DNA from: Datnioides undecimradiatus
Lineage: Eukaryota; Chordata; Actinopteri; Lobotiformes; Datnioididae
Length of the DNA stretch: 64,000 nt
Direction: 5' to 3'
Assembly (NCBI GenBank): GCA_008933995.1
Contig: WARS01000013.1
Location: 496,001-560,000 of the forward strand
The notes beneath the pieces were generated by a model. It did no database searches, was not told where the DNA came from, and saw only the letters and a list, made by a program, of their open reading frames with translations. A program made the translations under genes and the position numbers. This document shows, piece by piece, positions 14,701 to 27,730 of the stretch; the stretch's first letter is position 1; each line of letters starts with the position of its first letter.

Positions 14701-16203
14701 AAGAGATACGGATGCTTGTGCATCAGTTTTGCGGTCGAGCGACTTTGGAGAACGCCGTGCCTCCTCAGCACTGAGTTGAATTGCAAATAAATCATCTCAA
14801 TTTAACAAAACACTCCGTTTTTCACTGACACAGACATTAAAACTGAGAGCGGTTTGCACGCGCACATCTGTCAAGAAAGTGGTGGAGTGAGCTGGAGCTT
14901 TCCCCCGTGGGACATTGCAGCACCAGTCGTGGTGCTATGGTAGAGCCTCTTTTTGCATTGATTAGCTCATGTCACTGCTGACTCTTTAAGCTTGGGTTCG
15001 GTTTGAGCAAAAATCCCCCACAATCCCATCTAGATGACCAGGAATTTGAGCATTTACTAAATCCAACCATTTCTGTGGCTTTTACATGTAAAGCAGCTCG
15101 TTTAAAAGCTCCGGCTGGAAATATGGATTAGTTTGTCAGAAGCAGGCACGTTTCCTCATCTCAGCTTGATTAAAGAATCATAGACCATAGACTATTGGAA
15201 ATTCTGCCTCACTAGAAAGTGCTGCTACTTGCTTTTTCCCCCCGCTGTAGTTTAAAGGCAGCAAACATGCCAGAATACTGTGGGAGAGCGGGGACTCACT
15301 GCGTGAAATGCCTGATTTCACCCACATTCGGTTAGCGATGCTGGCCTTCATTTAACGGAGCATCTCCAGTATGTGCGGTTGACCGTGTCCAGATTCCGAG
15401 AGAAACTTCTGAACAATTTTCAAAATGAGTTTTTAGAAGGATTTCACTTCATCACGTCTCCTCATCATGTGAATCCTTGTTGATTTAAATCAAGAACAAC
15501 AAAAATATAGAACAAGAACCACAACAGGAGGGAGACGAGGAGATGTTTGATGGTGCAGTGTTTATCACTCCTCGTAACAAGTTCATGACTGTGAATTTGG
15601 TTTTTCCGTTATACACTCACAGTGATGACAAGTGAGAAGATGCTGGCGCTCATGCTCCAATCATTATTTGTGTGTAGCAGTGTAAAAGCGGTGACATTAC
15701 GTCATTGTTTTCTTGATAAAGCACTGTCTTCATGAAAAGTTCCATCTATACACAATTAGTTTGCAACTTTGCACTTTTACAGGAGTCTAAAGCTTATTGA
15801 TGGTGAGAGTCTTCAAAAAGTCCGGAATCAGGTCCTAATAGACGTTTAAACTATTGTCCTAGACGACTGGAATGAGTTCAGACGCCGAAATCAGAGACTT
15901 TGAATGTTTTGGTCAGTGAATCTCGAGACTGTTGATGAAAACCACAGGTTTTAGTCCCAAAAATGATTGAGTGAATGAAAGCGGGAGCCAACACAGGGGG
16001 TGTTAGTTCCTTACTAAAATGAACAAATGGGACCTACTCAACCTTTACTCTGGAGTGTCTTTGATTGAGACCGTCTTGAAATTGGTTATGGAGAGAAAAG
16101 CCCTGCAGCAGCGGCTCTGCGCGAGTTACGTTTTAAACAGCGGCAAAGGAAAAAGGAGAAATCTGAGCCTGGAAATGAAAGAAATGACATGTGTACCCAC
16201 AGT

Positions 16204-16221
16204 CACACACACACACACACC
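16204..16221. repeat. (CA)9 microsatellite
   Basis: Uninterrupted CA tract, followed by AC-rich sequence to about 16260. Confidence 0.9.
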
Positions 16222-16859
16222 AACATACTGACACATATTTGTATATAAACACAAACACATGCATATACATGTATTCAGCAAGACGCACCGGGCTGAATCA
16301 GAGCAATTTCCAGTGTGAATCAGAGCAATCTGGTCATTCTAATTTACGGCGTGCTGTATGGGAAACTGCTGAGGTCCTTGAGGAAAGATGTAATCAAAAC
16401 CTCAGGCAGCAGCTCGCTGCGATGAAGAGGCTCTCTACACGTGCAGTTAATATGGAGGCATGAAATTGCAAATTCATGACCCTTGAATGCACGCGTATAC
16501 CAGGCACGAGGTCAGCCGTCATCTGCCTCCGTCTCCCTGCCTTTTCATGTTGAGAGAAACGCCGCAGAGGTCCTCCCCTGCCCGGGAATATTGGGAACTG
16601 GATCATTATGCAAAGAATCTGAAGCGGCAGGTGTAGTGCAGCATGGCACAATTGCTTAACCTGCCTTTAACAAGGGCCACAACACATAAATCAAACACCA
16701 GACCGTGATTTTATAGTTCATCCCCTTTTTTTTTGTCCTCATTTTGCTTTGGATTTACTCCACAGCTGAATGGACTAGCACAGAGAAATGTTGCAATGAA
16801 TGGATAAACCATGCAGACACAAACCAGGGCCCGCACATGCCCCTAACAAGGCTTCTGTT

Positions 16860-17640
16860 TGGCCGTTGTCGCTCCCACAAGCACTTCACACATTCCTCGG
16901 CCTGATCTTCCAGTGCCACAACGCCGGTCAATTCAATGACCGTCATCACCCTTGGAACGTCAATGAAATGTCTAACTAGTTTGGCAATTAAAGACATGCT
17001 TGAAACAAAAGCCGCCATGTCTCCAAGCAAAAGCTTCAGATTTAATTGAGAACGGTTGCCAATCTGCCGAGTGTGAAGTAGCTCGAGTAGAAAATGGGAT
17101 TTTTGGCCGGAGTAATGTGACGGAATTAGCTGCCATGGGATGTTATGACAAAGTCTCCGAACTGTCGTGTGCAAAGATTCAATTGTCAAAATAGAAAAAT
17201 GAGGAATGTGAGCGTCGGTGGAGGGAGAGATGCTAAAAGATATGCACTCCGGTGTTAAAACATATTCACTTCTGTCTTTTGGCTTCAAATCATCACAGCA
17301 CATTAAATTACTGATACAATTTAAAACGGGGTGCGTGTTCGTGGAACAGAGGGAGGCCAGAATCACCAGGACGTTCGTCGTCACCTCTGGTTGGAAGCGA
17401 GCTGCCGCGCCGGCACTTCAATTTCAACTTCGATTCACTGGAAATGAAAAATGTTTTCAGGCCCTACGTAAATCTAATATTTTCTGCTGCCAAAATCAGA
17501 GCCGTTCAGAGAGCATTCATGAATATTTAGGAATTGGAGATGTAATATGTCACCATGGAGTTATCAAATGTCATCTCCATGCTAATGGTGGATTTCCATT
17601 TGTATCACATGTAGAAAATGCTGAGATCTTCTGAGGTTTA
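16860..17640. promoter_or_regulatory. Candidate conserved non-coding block with open frames on both strands
   Basis: A complex, repeat-free region. It has a 209-codon minus-strand open frame (16755-17384) overlapping a 138-codon plus frame (17218-17634), neither with a recognisable domain. It is rich in sites such as catgaatattta, gagcattcatg and atgctaatgg (POU/homeodomain-like). I read it as more likely a regulatory element than a gene. Confidence 0.3.
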
Positions 17641-18435
17641 TGACTGGATTTACTCATTGTTTCAGGTGTAATATATATGTAATTAGACTTTTCTTAATAT
17701 AATCGATCTATAAAATCTTAATTTACAATGTGATTTTACCACATATAGAGTTTTTTTCCTTTTTTGTGTTTTGAAGGAGAGAAAACAAGCCCTCATCCGC
17801 GTATTCATCCTGATTTTTTTTTTAATGTATCTTGGACTGTTTGACAAAATCATTCCCATCAAACTTTCCCTGAGTATAATACACTGTAAACACGCTGTAT
17901 TTATCTTGAGCTTCAGATTTGAATCGACGTAGTGCTTCATGTAATCGCGTCTGACACAGACAAACAGACAAAGAGATAAGATAAACAAAACAGTTGTATG
18001 ACAAGACAAAGCAGAGGGAAGTGCTGGGATCAACAGGCTCGGCTTAGTCCCCCGAGAAATTAAATCAACTTTGGTTTGTGGATTTTGTCTTTTTCCGGGG
18101 AGGACTGTGAATGTCAGTCATAATATTTGCTGGGACCAGTAAATATTGATGGATGCACCCCAGTAATGAAGTCCAGAAACCACAGGTGCACCAAGAACCA
18201 ATACGGGCGAATCAGAACACAAGGGTGTGGTCGTGAGATGATCCCATCTGCTGTTGAGTCCTGGTATCATATATCCTTAAACAACCCATGGAAACAAGGG
18301 CCGGGTTGGAACGAACGTGTCTGAGGAATGGTGAATTTGATTAAAACAGCTCAGCGACACTCATTTCTGATTTCGTGAAGCACTCGGTCCACACCACCTA
18401 CCCGTGCGTGTGGCTAACTCGCCTCACTGCTGCGG

Positions 18436-18476
18436 AACACACACACACACTCACACACACACAAACACACACACAG
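18436..18476. repeat. Interrupted (CA)n microsatellite
   Basis: Three CA runs interrupted by single T and A changes. Confidence 0.9.
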
Positions 18477-21400
18477 AGCGTCACTGCTGTGCTGCTGCTG
18501 CAGTGCGGCTCCTGGCAGCTCCGTCGTTCTACACTGACTTCGCCTTAGTTAACGGCCGTCGATGATGTAAAGTTTCATTTCATTTCGCTCTGAATTTCAT
18601 TTAACTGTATCGCTTAGTGGTCAGTGATCAACCACTTATGCGAATCACAAAACTTCAGAAGACGGAGTCATTCAGCTGTGCAAGTCTCGTGGAAGCGATC
18701 CGACTCTCTGGCTCTGGCTGCCATGTCCAAATAACAAGAGCGCAGAACAAAATAAAAACAAGAGGCTCCCTGCAAACACAAGGCAGTGTGTCCACGCATC
18801 AAGAACCGGTTTAACACAAAAGATCAATTCAAACAATCAGAACTCAATTTAAAAAGCAGTAAAAATATCCGTTACTGAGGGTTTACCTCTCAAAAATGGC
18901 ATCATTGCCTATGTGTGTTTGAACAAATTTGGTGATCAAAATGAGAAAATATGTTTTAAGAGCCTCTGAGTCTTGGAGCCTCGGTGTCGGTGGCGGCCCA
19001 ACTACAAGTGAAGGCATCGCTCGGTCCACTTTGGTGTTCTTCTGATATGAAATCGGCTTTTCAGTGCTGCGTGGTGCATGAGCGCGCGGTGCACCGGTGG
19101 GAAGGGAGGCACGAAAAGCTGCGAGGTCCTGTTAGGGAAATTCACCCACACTCGGCCTTGAAAGTGGACGTGATGTTGTGTTTCTAACGTGTTGAAATGA
19201 ACAAATATTGGCCGGAGCATTCGGAGACTGTAAACGGTGCGCGAGAGCGACGCTACAATTTGTACTCGGGTGTTAATGTTCCAAATATAATAACTAGGCT
19301 AGAGTAATAACTACACTTCCAACACAGGGCGGCAGTGGCTGTATCATCCGATCTGTCTTGGATGTTTTGGACACTGGGGTTAAACAGAGTTGCAGAGCTG
19401 TCAGCTGATCGCTACCCGACGGCGAGATGGATCAGATGGAGACTGATGGACAGACCCGGTGAACTCAAAAGCGTTGTGAAGGAGAGCTGGGAACATCTAT
19501 CCGAGGCTCCCGTCTGCAGGGTTTTTAATTCCTCTGTTAGATTGGCCCGCACTGATGTCTGAATTCACAGTGATTCCTATGGTGTCTGTTCTCCACGGCT
19601 GATGTATACTGTATGAAAAGCCTCCCCACTTCATTAAACCCCTGCAGCTGTCTGAAGGCAGCGGGACAGATACGCCGACGAGTCTGCAGCCTCTGATTTA
19701 AGAAATCCCGGCGTTCCCTCATTAAATCACCTGCAAATGACTCCAGGCTGCTACGATGCGACGCCATACAACATCAGAGCGGTCAGTTTCAGCTCTGCGC
19801 TCCGTTGTTTATGCAGGAGACATCAGACGGGAGCCGCTCACCAATCCTCTGTCCGACATTCTTTTCAGCAAAAGTAGCGCTTCCTGTTTTATTCGTGAAA
19901 CGGCGCGGAGGCGGCTCACCGCGATACGATGTGGCTATGTGCGTGTGAGCGGCGACCAGCGTTGTGATTGGCAGAGGGAGGGTTTATTAATCGCCGCGAC
20001 CCCTAATTTATGTTCGACTTCAGCCGGCACGTTTCGCCGGAGCTCAGCTCAGCTACACCTACACACTCTTTGCACCCAAGACTTATTGCTTTACACTTGT
20101 CATTGCCCCTGTACAGTAATAGGGCCCTTACAGTATAAAGCCTTCAAGACATAAATCTGGTAGCCACTGTGTGTTTTTTTTTTTTAAATGAATAAATCAC
20201 TTTTAAATTACATTTTTTTATGGAGTATTAAAAAAAGACAGAATGCAGCATGTTTGACTGGAGAGGCTCTCCAGACTGACACGTGCAAAGCTTTGCATTG
20301 TCTTATTTGAATTAGAACTAATTCTGCAATTACCTGCAGTTTAAAAAAGCATCATTCTTTCAGAAACATGTGCCCGAACTCACATATTCCAGCTATTCAA
20401 TCTATGCCCTTTGACATGCAACACATGGAGTAGAACCAAGGCTTATTATTATCACAGGAACCAATTCACTACTGCGGGACTCTATATATCATTATGTTCT
20501 ATAGTACTCACTCAATTTAGCGTATGTTACAGTTGTGCGAGAAATGTCCAGCCCCATTAAGAGCTTTAATGTGCTGCACTCTTTAATGAACACTGCTGAA
20601 ACATGCCATCAGCTATAAGTTCCCATTCTTTTCAGAGTGGATTACTCACCAGACAGAACCCATCAATCAAACGCAACACAAGGAACATTATTCACACTTG
20701 ATAAACCTTTTTATCCCTTCAGTGTGTGAAGTTACACACTTCAAACATCCCATTCTTCCCGTGTCCCTAAGGAACGGACCGACACCGTGGAGAACGCAGT
20801 GCATGTGGTAGCTCCTTTGCATTTTTCTTTCTTCATTAAATTTTCTTTCAGGAAGTTGCACTTATCTAACTAATGGCCCGGGCTTCGGGTCTTTTACGGC
20901 GCGCTGTCGCTGCTTGTGGTCAGCGCAGTGAACGTGGTGAATGTAATTCTTAACAATGGCAGAACAAAGCATTCAGACATTTTCAGACAGGCAGACGTGA
21001 ACGGTACCAGGTCTGAAAACTGACTTTGTTACTAAATCCCAGAGACATTGAAGGTTCTCCTCTATAAGTTACCGACACTTCAGTTTCATTCAACAGGATT
21101 GTTTTTTTTTAATATTGTGTGACCAAAGCTATAATGTGGGATACGTGTCTCCCCCTTCTGGCAGTGGAAGGAATTACACAAACACTTGTGACGTTCTTTC
21201 GATGCTGTAGGCTTTGACATGCTCCTTGCTACCGTAGCCGGCTCTGTTGAGACAGCTGCTCCTCCCTCCAGCTCTGGTGAACCAATCGTTGCTGTCCTGC
21301 AGGAAGAGAAACCGCTGCATCGCGGGAATGTCACACCAGACACCGGATTGAAAGACTCTGTTCAGATCGAAACCCAGAGAGATTTTCTAGCGGCGATAGG

Positions 21401-23499
21401 CTTAACTAGCAACGTCACATACATAATCAATACAGCACCAAGTAGTGTCGGTGTCTAAACCTAATCAGACTGAAACCATTTCAGGCTCAAACTGTCTATT
21501 TCAGTATGAAAGCTCCAATAAAATCAGACTACCCTGTTGGAAAATGAAGCTCAAGGGGCAGCATGCACATTGAAGAGTGACAACAAGGAATCCTGACCGG
21601 GAGTTCACGTGTGACAAGTTGGGAGTGAGAAAGAGCCTCCAAGGAACGCCCAAACAAACTAACTATAGTGTCCGACCCGCCGTTGTTCTTGTTCTTTCTT
21701 TGCTGTCAACTATTCAACTACTCAATATTCAGTACAGCCAGCTGTATTGGATTTGCTCATAAGGGCACAATAGGGTCAAGATTTGTTAGAGGCTTAAATA
21801 TATCATACAGCACATCATTGTGAATGAGTGTGTGGGTGATTGATTCATTTTCTGGACGGACGCTTGGTGAATGGTGGATTTTTTTTGTTTTTTATTTATA
21901 ACCAAAAAGCAGGAAACAAGTTCTCCTGACCAGATGGAGCTTGTTGGAGTTTGTTAAGCTGAAGTTTGTTAAGTGAGTGCTGGCTGCTAAGAGGGGAGGG
22001 AAAATAAAACGGGACAGAAGTGAGAAAGTCAGCGCGACCAAGAAAAACTGGAGTCTGATTTACAGCCTTTCCAAAAACGCTCCTCAAACGCAGTTTAACA
22101 TGAACACAGTGACTCTCTTTTATTCTCTAAATAAAACATTTGGCAGCTCCTGTGCGCCGCGAGATAGACTGAGAACATAGTAATGCAGCAGGAACTGCCA
22201 AAAAATGACTTGTCCGAGGCCTTTTTTTCACCAAACGCGTACGCACGTGCATGAACGCACGGGTCCGCAGCATCGTTGCCTGCTAAGTATCAGCTGTGGG
22301 AAGAGCTCTCGAGAAGCCGTGACAGCACTTAAATATACTGTTTTGAATTGAACTGACCTTGAATTTATCAAATAAACACTTAAATCATCTCTCAAGAGGT
22401 AAACACGCACGAAAACACAGTTTGGGTGAAAACATATATTTGAAAAAACACTTTCAGTAAGTGTTAGCGTGCTTCAAAATACCGCATTCCTTTTTTTTCT
22501 TTAATTTGACCTTTATTTTTCCCAGGAGAGATCAAAAACCCCTTTTTACGAGGAAGACCTGGCTAAGTTAGCAACAGACAGCATGCTAAAATGCAACAAT
22601 ACAACATGCGTCACAACGAAACAGAAGAATGGCTGCGTAAACACCACGGCCTCTCAGGACAACACCTCCTCATGCCGCCGTCGCCGCGTTCTTTACCGCG
22701 CCCCTTCAATTCATCAGCCGACGTGGACGTGTCCAGTTTGGTTAAATGTTCTGGAGCACGAGGCAGACCAATGTTCTGTGGTCCACACCTGCCATTCACA
22801 CCAAAATGAATAATTGAGGATGCCCGCAGAGATTTTTACCCTTTAAATTCTCACTTTAGAAGCTGTCATGTCTCCTCACATTCACCCTGAGAAGGCGGCT
22901 ATCACACACCGACGCTTCCCGCAAGTCTAAGGTGAGCGTCTGGCTGCGTTTCATCACAGCTGTAATGAGTCCTGTGAGCTGGAGGGATCGGTGCTGGCCG
23001 GTGCGTAGGATGCACCCTTTGACTTTACAATGAACACATATCAAATGTGGCCCAGCTAATACACAGCTAATATACAGCTAATGGCTGCAGCTTAAGGGCA
23101 GCTGAGACGAGACGCAAGGCAGGTTGAAATAGCAGATTACAGTGATGTGATACATTTAAATAAACAAGAAAAGATGAGTAATCAAAGCTTGCGGTGACTC
23201 TGATAGACACGTTGCCATGGAGATGACAGATCTGTGGTTGGTTGATGTCGCACTAACTCGGTGAAAAAGTTGAAGTTTCACAGCTCTCCTGTCTGTTGGA
23301 AGAGAAACCTGAGTTTGGTGTGTTGCAATCTGCAGCCTCGCTAAATCCTTCTTTAATTACAGTTTGATGTCACTTTGTACTTTAACTGCTTTTCAGAACA
23401 GTTACAAGTAAAACTCATAGCATCCTTATGTGAAATGATGCAGCACTATGATATCTAATCTACCCAGTAGTATACAAGGTATGTAAAACCTGCTCCTCT

Positions 23500-23853
23500 C
23501 TGACAGACAGCACCACTGGGGACTTTTATCTTACCTCTGATGCTGTATTATTTAATTTACAATCTCAATGTTCCACATTCACTGGCGCTGGTTTGGCACA
23601 ACCCAGCACATTCTGCACAGCCCCCCCCTTCACTTTATTTCAAGTCAGGACACCAAAGTTTGTTTTATATATTCTAATATTCTAATTCCTCTCATTGTAA
23701 ATATTTAAGCTCGATATTTATCTTGACTTGCAAAACTTGTTTTTTCACTGTCTCATGTTTCCCCTCTCTTGTTATTTCGCTCCAAATGCCAGGACAGATC
23801 CCTTGTATGTTGAAACATACGCAGCAATAAACCTGATTCTGACACTTCACACT
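23500..23853 (+). mobile_element. Possible retroelement 3' end (decayed)
   Basis: The segment ends in gcagcaataaacctgattctga, close to the CAATAAA-plus-(TTCTGA) tail found at the 3' end of many fish non-LTR elements and related repeats. It is preceded by a T-rich region with gttgaaacatac and ttgacttg that also fits. The 5' limit is a guess. No reverse transcriptase frame is visible. Confidence 0.35.
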
Positions 23854-25179
23854 TCTGACAGAAGTAACTGATGGTGCATGAGCACTGAGTACTTCCCCCT
23901 CCACTGCTGATTTGCATGTTTTTTAAGCGCACAACCTGTGCACTGTTAAACTGCTCTTTCCTTTACCTGCACACTCCTCTCCCTCGCTCGCGCGTTCGTC
24001 GCTCGCTTCGCTCTGTTCACACAAGAAAAGAGTTTTTAAAATCCGCGATCAGAAGCGAGGGAAGAAAAGGCGCGAGATGGGGACTAAAATAGATATATCA
24101 TGTCAATTACTGACGGCTCTGAGATGTGTTTAATAGCTGGGAAAATTATTGCTTTTGTGCCATGTGCCTTGAGTGATGGCAATTTTAGTGTTTGTTACTG
24201 ACATTCTAAATGCACGAGGATCTTCACAATGGAGCATTCTTGCTAAGACTGCAGCTGTCTTATTCAGTCAAATGCATTTTCACCAAAGCAGCAGGCACAT
24301 CTCTGAAAAGGAGGCTTTAAAAATGATCTCAAAGGGTTAAAGATTATATAATTTTTCACCGGCATACCGTCTTTGACACCATGATGCACGCAGTGGATGT
24401 CATCGCTATCTGATAACTGATCATAATGCAGTTGTTTTGCCTAAAGACAAAGACAAAGCCGTGCTGCACGTGTCGGGGTAATGAGAGTTATCCCCTTGTA
24501 TTTTTTTTTTGCCCATTTTAAAAAGAGGAACCCTTGATGCATGGCCGCCCATTCGTCTTGGTCATAACTGCCCCATCAACAACCCTTGCATGTCAGCATG
24601 AAATATGAATTCTCCTCCCTGTCCCTGGATGCCGTGTACACTATATCGACATTTGTGGAGCTCGTGGCCGTCTGGCTGCAGGCATTTGATGTAGATTTTC
24701 TCAAAGACTTCTTTGGGAATTGTTCGTATGGGTCTGGGGCCAGAACTGAAAATTGAATGATGGATACTTCACTACCTCAAGTGGCTCTCTTTGGCCTCAT
24801 ATAACTTTACAGCCTCGTTTTACCCTCTTGGTCTGTAAATTAGGTATCATAAAAAAGAAAAAAATAAAATAAAATATCACAACATGGCCTCACCAGCCAC
24901 CAGAAAATTTGTCTGGGACACCCAAGACATCGGGGACCTTCGAGGTGCATCCATGTCAAAGCCTTGTGAAATTACCCAGCGGCCAACAGAGGGACGGGTG
25001 AGGCTGGAGAGGGCTGGAGGTAAAGGGGCCAAATTGTAACAGATTGCCAACCCTAAACCCCTGCCCTCAAGCAAAAAAAAAATGGACTTTAGGGATGAGG
25101 GCGCCAGTCACAGCATAATTGATGCCGGGCTGGGTACGGGGTAAGTCCCATCTGCCACTGTCTGTTATTTGGACGACAC

Positions 25180-25205
25180 AAAAAAAAAAAAAAAAAAAAA
25201 AAAAA
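25180..25205. repeat. A26 homopolymer
   Basis: Uninterrupted A run. It could be the tail of an old retroposed sequence, but I recognise no body upstream. Confidence 0.95.
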
Positions 25206-25672
25206 GCTTTCCTTTTTGTCGTGTCTCAACCAAGCCTTCAAACTGCGCTGGCAAAATCCCCTCCGCTGTCCCCCTCGTCCTCATTATAAGCACAAAGCCG
25301 TAAGTCCAAGCGTGGTTTACCCTCAGAGAGCGCCAGCCCGGGGACAGACTGGGGGAAGCCATATACAGCCACGACATATCATATTTCCTATAATATGGGA
25401 GCAGAGCAAACGAATAAAAAGCAAAACTGAGCCCCTGCTCCCAAATACATCTTTTAAGATTGAGAGACATTATTATTTTACCGTGTGTAAGGTTTCAGTG
25501 AAAGCTATACGAGATGTAGATGAGGTGCACTGTACATGGGTGGTGCTTCTCTTTCTGTGGTCGACCACAACATTATGGCTACTTGAGAGGAGGCCACTTG
25601 CTAGACAGCTGCTATTGCTCAGTAATGCATCAATGAAACCATATGTTTCCACAGACAAGAACACTCAATTTC

Positions 25673-25698
25673 TCACACACACACACACACACACACAC
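25673..25698. repeat. (CA)13 microsatellite
   Basis: A perfect CA run; it lengthens a spurious 186-codon open frame through this region. Confidence 0.95.
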
Positions 25699-25951
25699 GC
25701 GCACAGGCAGGCAGAAGCAAGCACACAGGCATGTAGTATATGTGCTCTGCTGCATTTTCAACATCGGTATGATTAATGGGCTTCGGAACTGGGGAACTTG
25801 TTCAATGTGACACAGAGCTTTTGTCTCTGCGTTTCATCCCCTTCCTCTTCCTGACAGCCACCAGAGTCTCCCTCTCTTTGCAAACAGCCACCGCCGGCTG
25901 GTTCGCCGGGGCGGGAGGATGCGATATGAGCTGACAGCACAGTAATAACCC

Positions 25952-25985
25952 ATGCAAATTAACAGGGTGGAGTGTAAATGCAAAT
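25952..25985 (+). promoter_or_regulatory. Closely spaced POU octamer pair
   Basis: Perfect ATGCAAAT at 25952-25959 and 25978-25985, same strand, 26 bp apart. The first continues to a TTAAC and the second to GCTA, also seen after the 58936 copy. Function is inferred. Confidence 0.35.
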
Positions 25986-26519
25986 GCTAAAAGCACAATG
26001 GAAAAGTGATTAAAAAGCATTTCAGTGTCTTTTATCTGGTGGTGCCGCTCGCGCTGGCGAATAAAGGCTTTCAAAAGGAACAGGCTGTGGCGGCGGGGAC
26101 TCGTGCCAGCGCTCGTTTCAACATGTCTTTTTTTCCCTCTTGACTTAGGACTTAACTTTGATTGTTTTTTCAGGCTGCTGTCTATCTCCCCCCGCTGCCA
26201 CGATCGCAGCCCATCCAAGTGTGCGACTTCTCAAAATAAAGGATATAAGCGCTTCTGGCGGCGCGTTAGGTTTCGCTGTGCTTAACTCGGTCTAGATATA
26301 CATGTGTGTCTTTCCACGTCCCACATGAAAACGCGCTGCAAGTGTGTTTCCACGAGTGTGAGTTTACACACACCTCTCTGCTGGGAGCTGCCTTAGCCTC
26401 GGAGAAGTAAAGCAGCAGCCGGGCATATGTTGTGCGCTTTGCCAAGAGCTGGCAGTGCAAATTTTGTTTTGATTTCGCCAGAGTCACATCCTCGAGCCTG
26501 CAACTTAAGTTGATCATAG

Positions 26520-26850
26520 GACTGGCTCAGGAATGGACCAATTAACTTCCACTTCAGAGTCCGCTGGGATGGATATTAGGTGAAAGAGTCAATTAAATTG
26601 ACATTTTGAATTTCCAGTTGCTTAATGTGCACTAATGTGGCATGGCTGTGCCTGCTTCCGCTCTTCATGCTGGACCCTCTCGCAGATGCCTTTGTGTTTA
26701 GGACTAATTACAGATTGAATCCAGAGCTGCAGAACAAGTACGCAGCGTCATTTTGAGAGTCGTCTGTTTGTTCTCTGCAAATTTAATTGAAAAGTACATT
26801 TGCCGTGCGTAATTGGAGCCGAGGGAACAGTACATATAGTCAGCTGAAGG
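26520..26850. promoter_or_regulatory. Candidate conserved non-coding element
   Basis: Several homeodomain cores (accaattaac, tcaattaaattgaca, gactaattacag, tttaattg, gtaattgg) in repeat-free sequence. Suggestion only. Confidence 0.3.
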
Positions 26851-27589
26851 AGTTGTACCGCAGCACAAAAGGAAAAGGACAGCGGAACGTAATGTGTGGG
26901 TGCCAGACACATAGGGTGAAGCAAGATGAAGTGGCTGGCTGGTATAGTGGGAATGTCCTTCAGCTGGAGTAAACAGGTTCAGGCATCTGTGTCAGCGAGC
27001 ATTATCATCCGCTCCGCACGAGTGTCTCCGAGCAAGTAATTGTATCCTTGGCAGCTCAAGGGATGGTGCTTTGCAGCTGGCACTGACCTGCGACCCCTCT
27101 GCGGAGGGGAATTCAAAAGCAAACGTCTCTCTATAGGGTTAATAAAAGTATTCAGCCACTTGTGGTAAAAGACAGAATCCTGCGAGATGCTTTGAATCGC
27201 TGTAACGTTTGCCTCGTCGCCTCTTTCCTCCTCCTCCATCTGTGCTCTCTCTTTGGCTTCTGTCACAGATCAGCATATCAGAGCCGCGGTGTGATATTGT
27301 CACTCTGGCACTAAGAGGGGGAAATATGTTTTAGATGTTCTTCGGGGTCCAGTTGTGCTCGTCCGCGTTCTGTATGCGCTATTATTTCCAATTTCAGCTA
27401 TAAAGCACCTCTCCCAATTCAGACCTGAAATGGTTTTGCATTTTAATGGCAGCGTGTCACCTCAAGGCCCTCTTTCAGTGCGGTTTGAAATGTGACCGTG
27501 AATCCCGGGTACACTGGAACATGCCGGAGTGCGTCTCTCTCTCTCTCGCTGTATTCACTGTATCTGCTTCAGAGTCAAAGTCAAATCTC

Positions 27590-27730
27590 CCCATACCTTT
27601 CTAATTGTCAAAATAAATCCAAATAAAATACCGTCCTTCCAAATGCGGCTGCAAATTAGTGTATGAAAGCTTTATTAAAAGCAAATCTCTGCAGCGGAGC
27701 ATTCAGAGCCAATGTTCTTTTGCGACTCAA
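27590..27730. promoter_or_regulatory. Candidate conserved non-coding element
   Basis: Repeat-free block with tctaattgtcaaa, aaattagtg and tttattaaaag (CDX/HOX-like). Suggestion only. Confidence 0.22.

Noticed and set aside
16755-17384. 209-codon minus-strand frame as a real gene
   Set aside because: No recognisable domain or motif, an overlapping plus-strand frame, and enhancer-like texture. Kept only as a candidate regulatory block.
24877-25074. 65-codon minus frame with protein-like sequence
   Set aside because: Looked coding at first glance, but I could not tie it to any family or splice context; it may be a repeat fragment.
25216-25776. 186-codon plus-strand open frame
   Set aside because: Its C-terminal third is a Thr/His run from a CA microsatellite, and the start lies beside an A26 run. 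No domain, and no splice or homology support.
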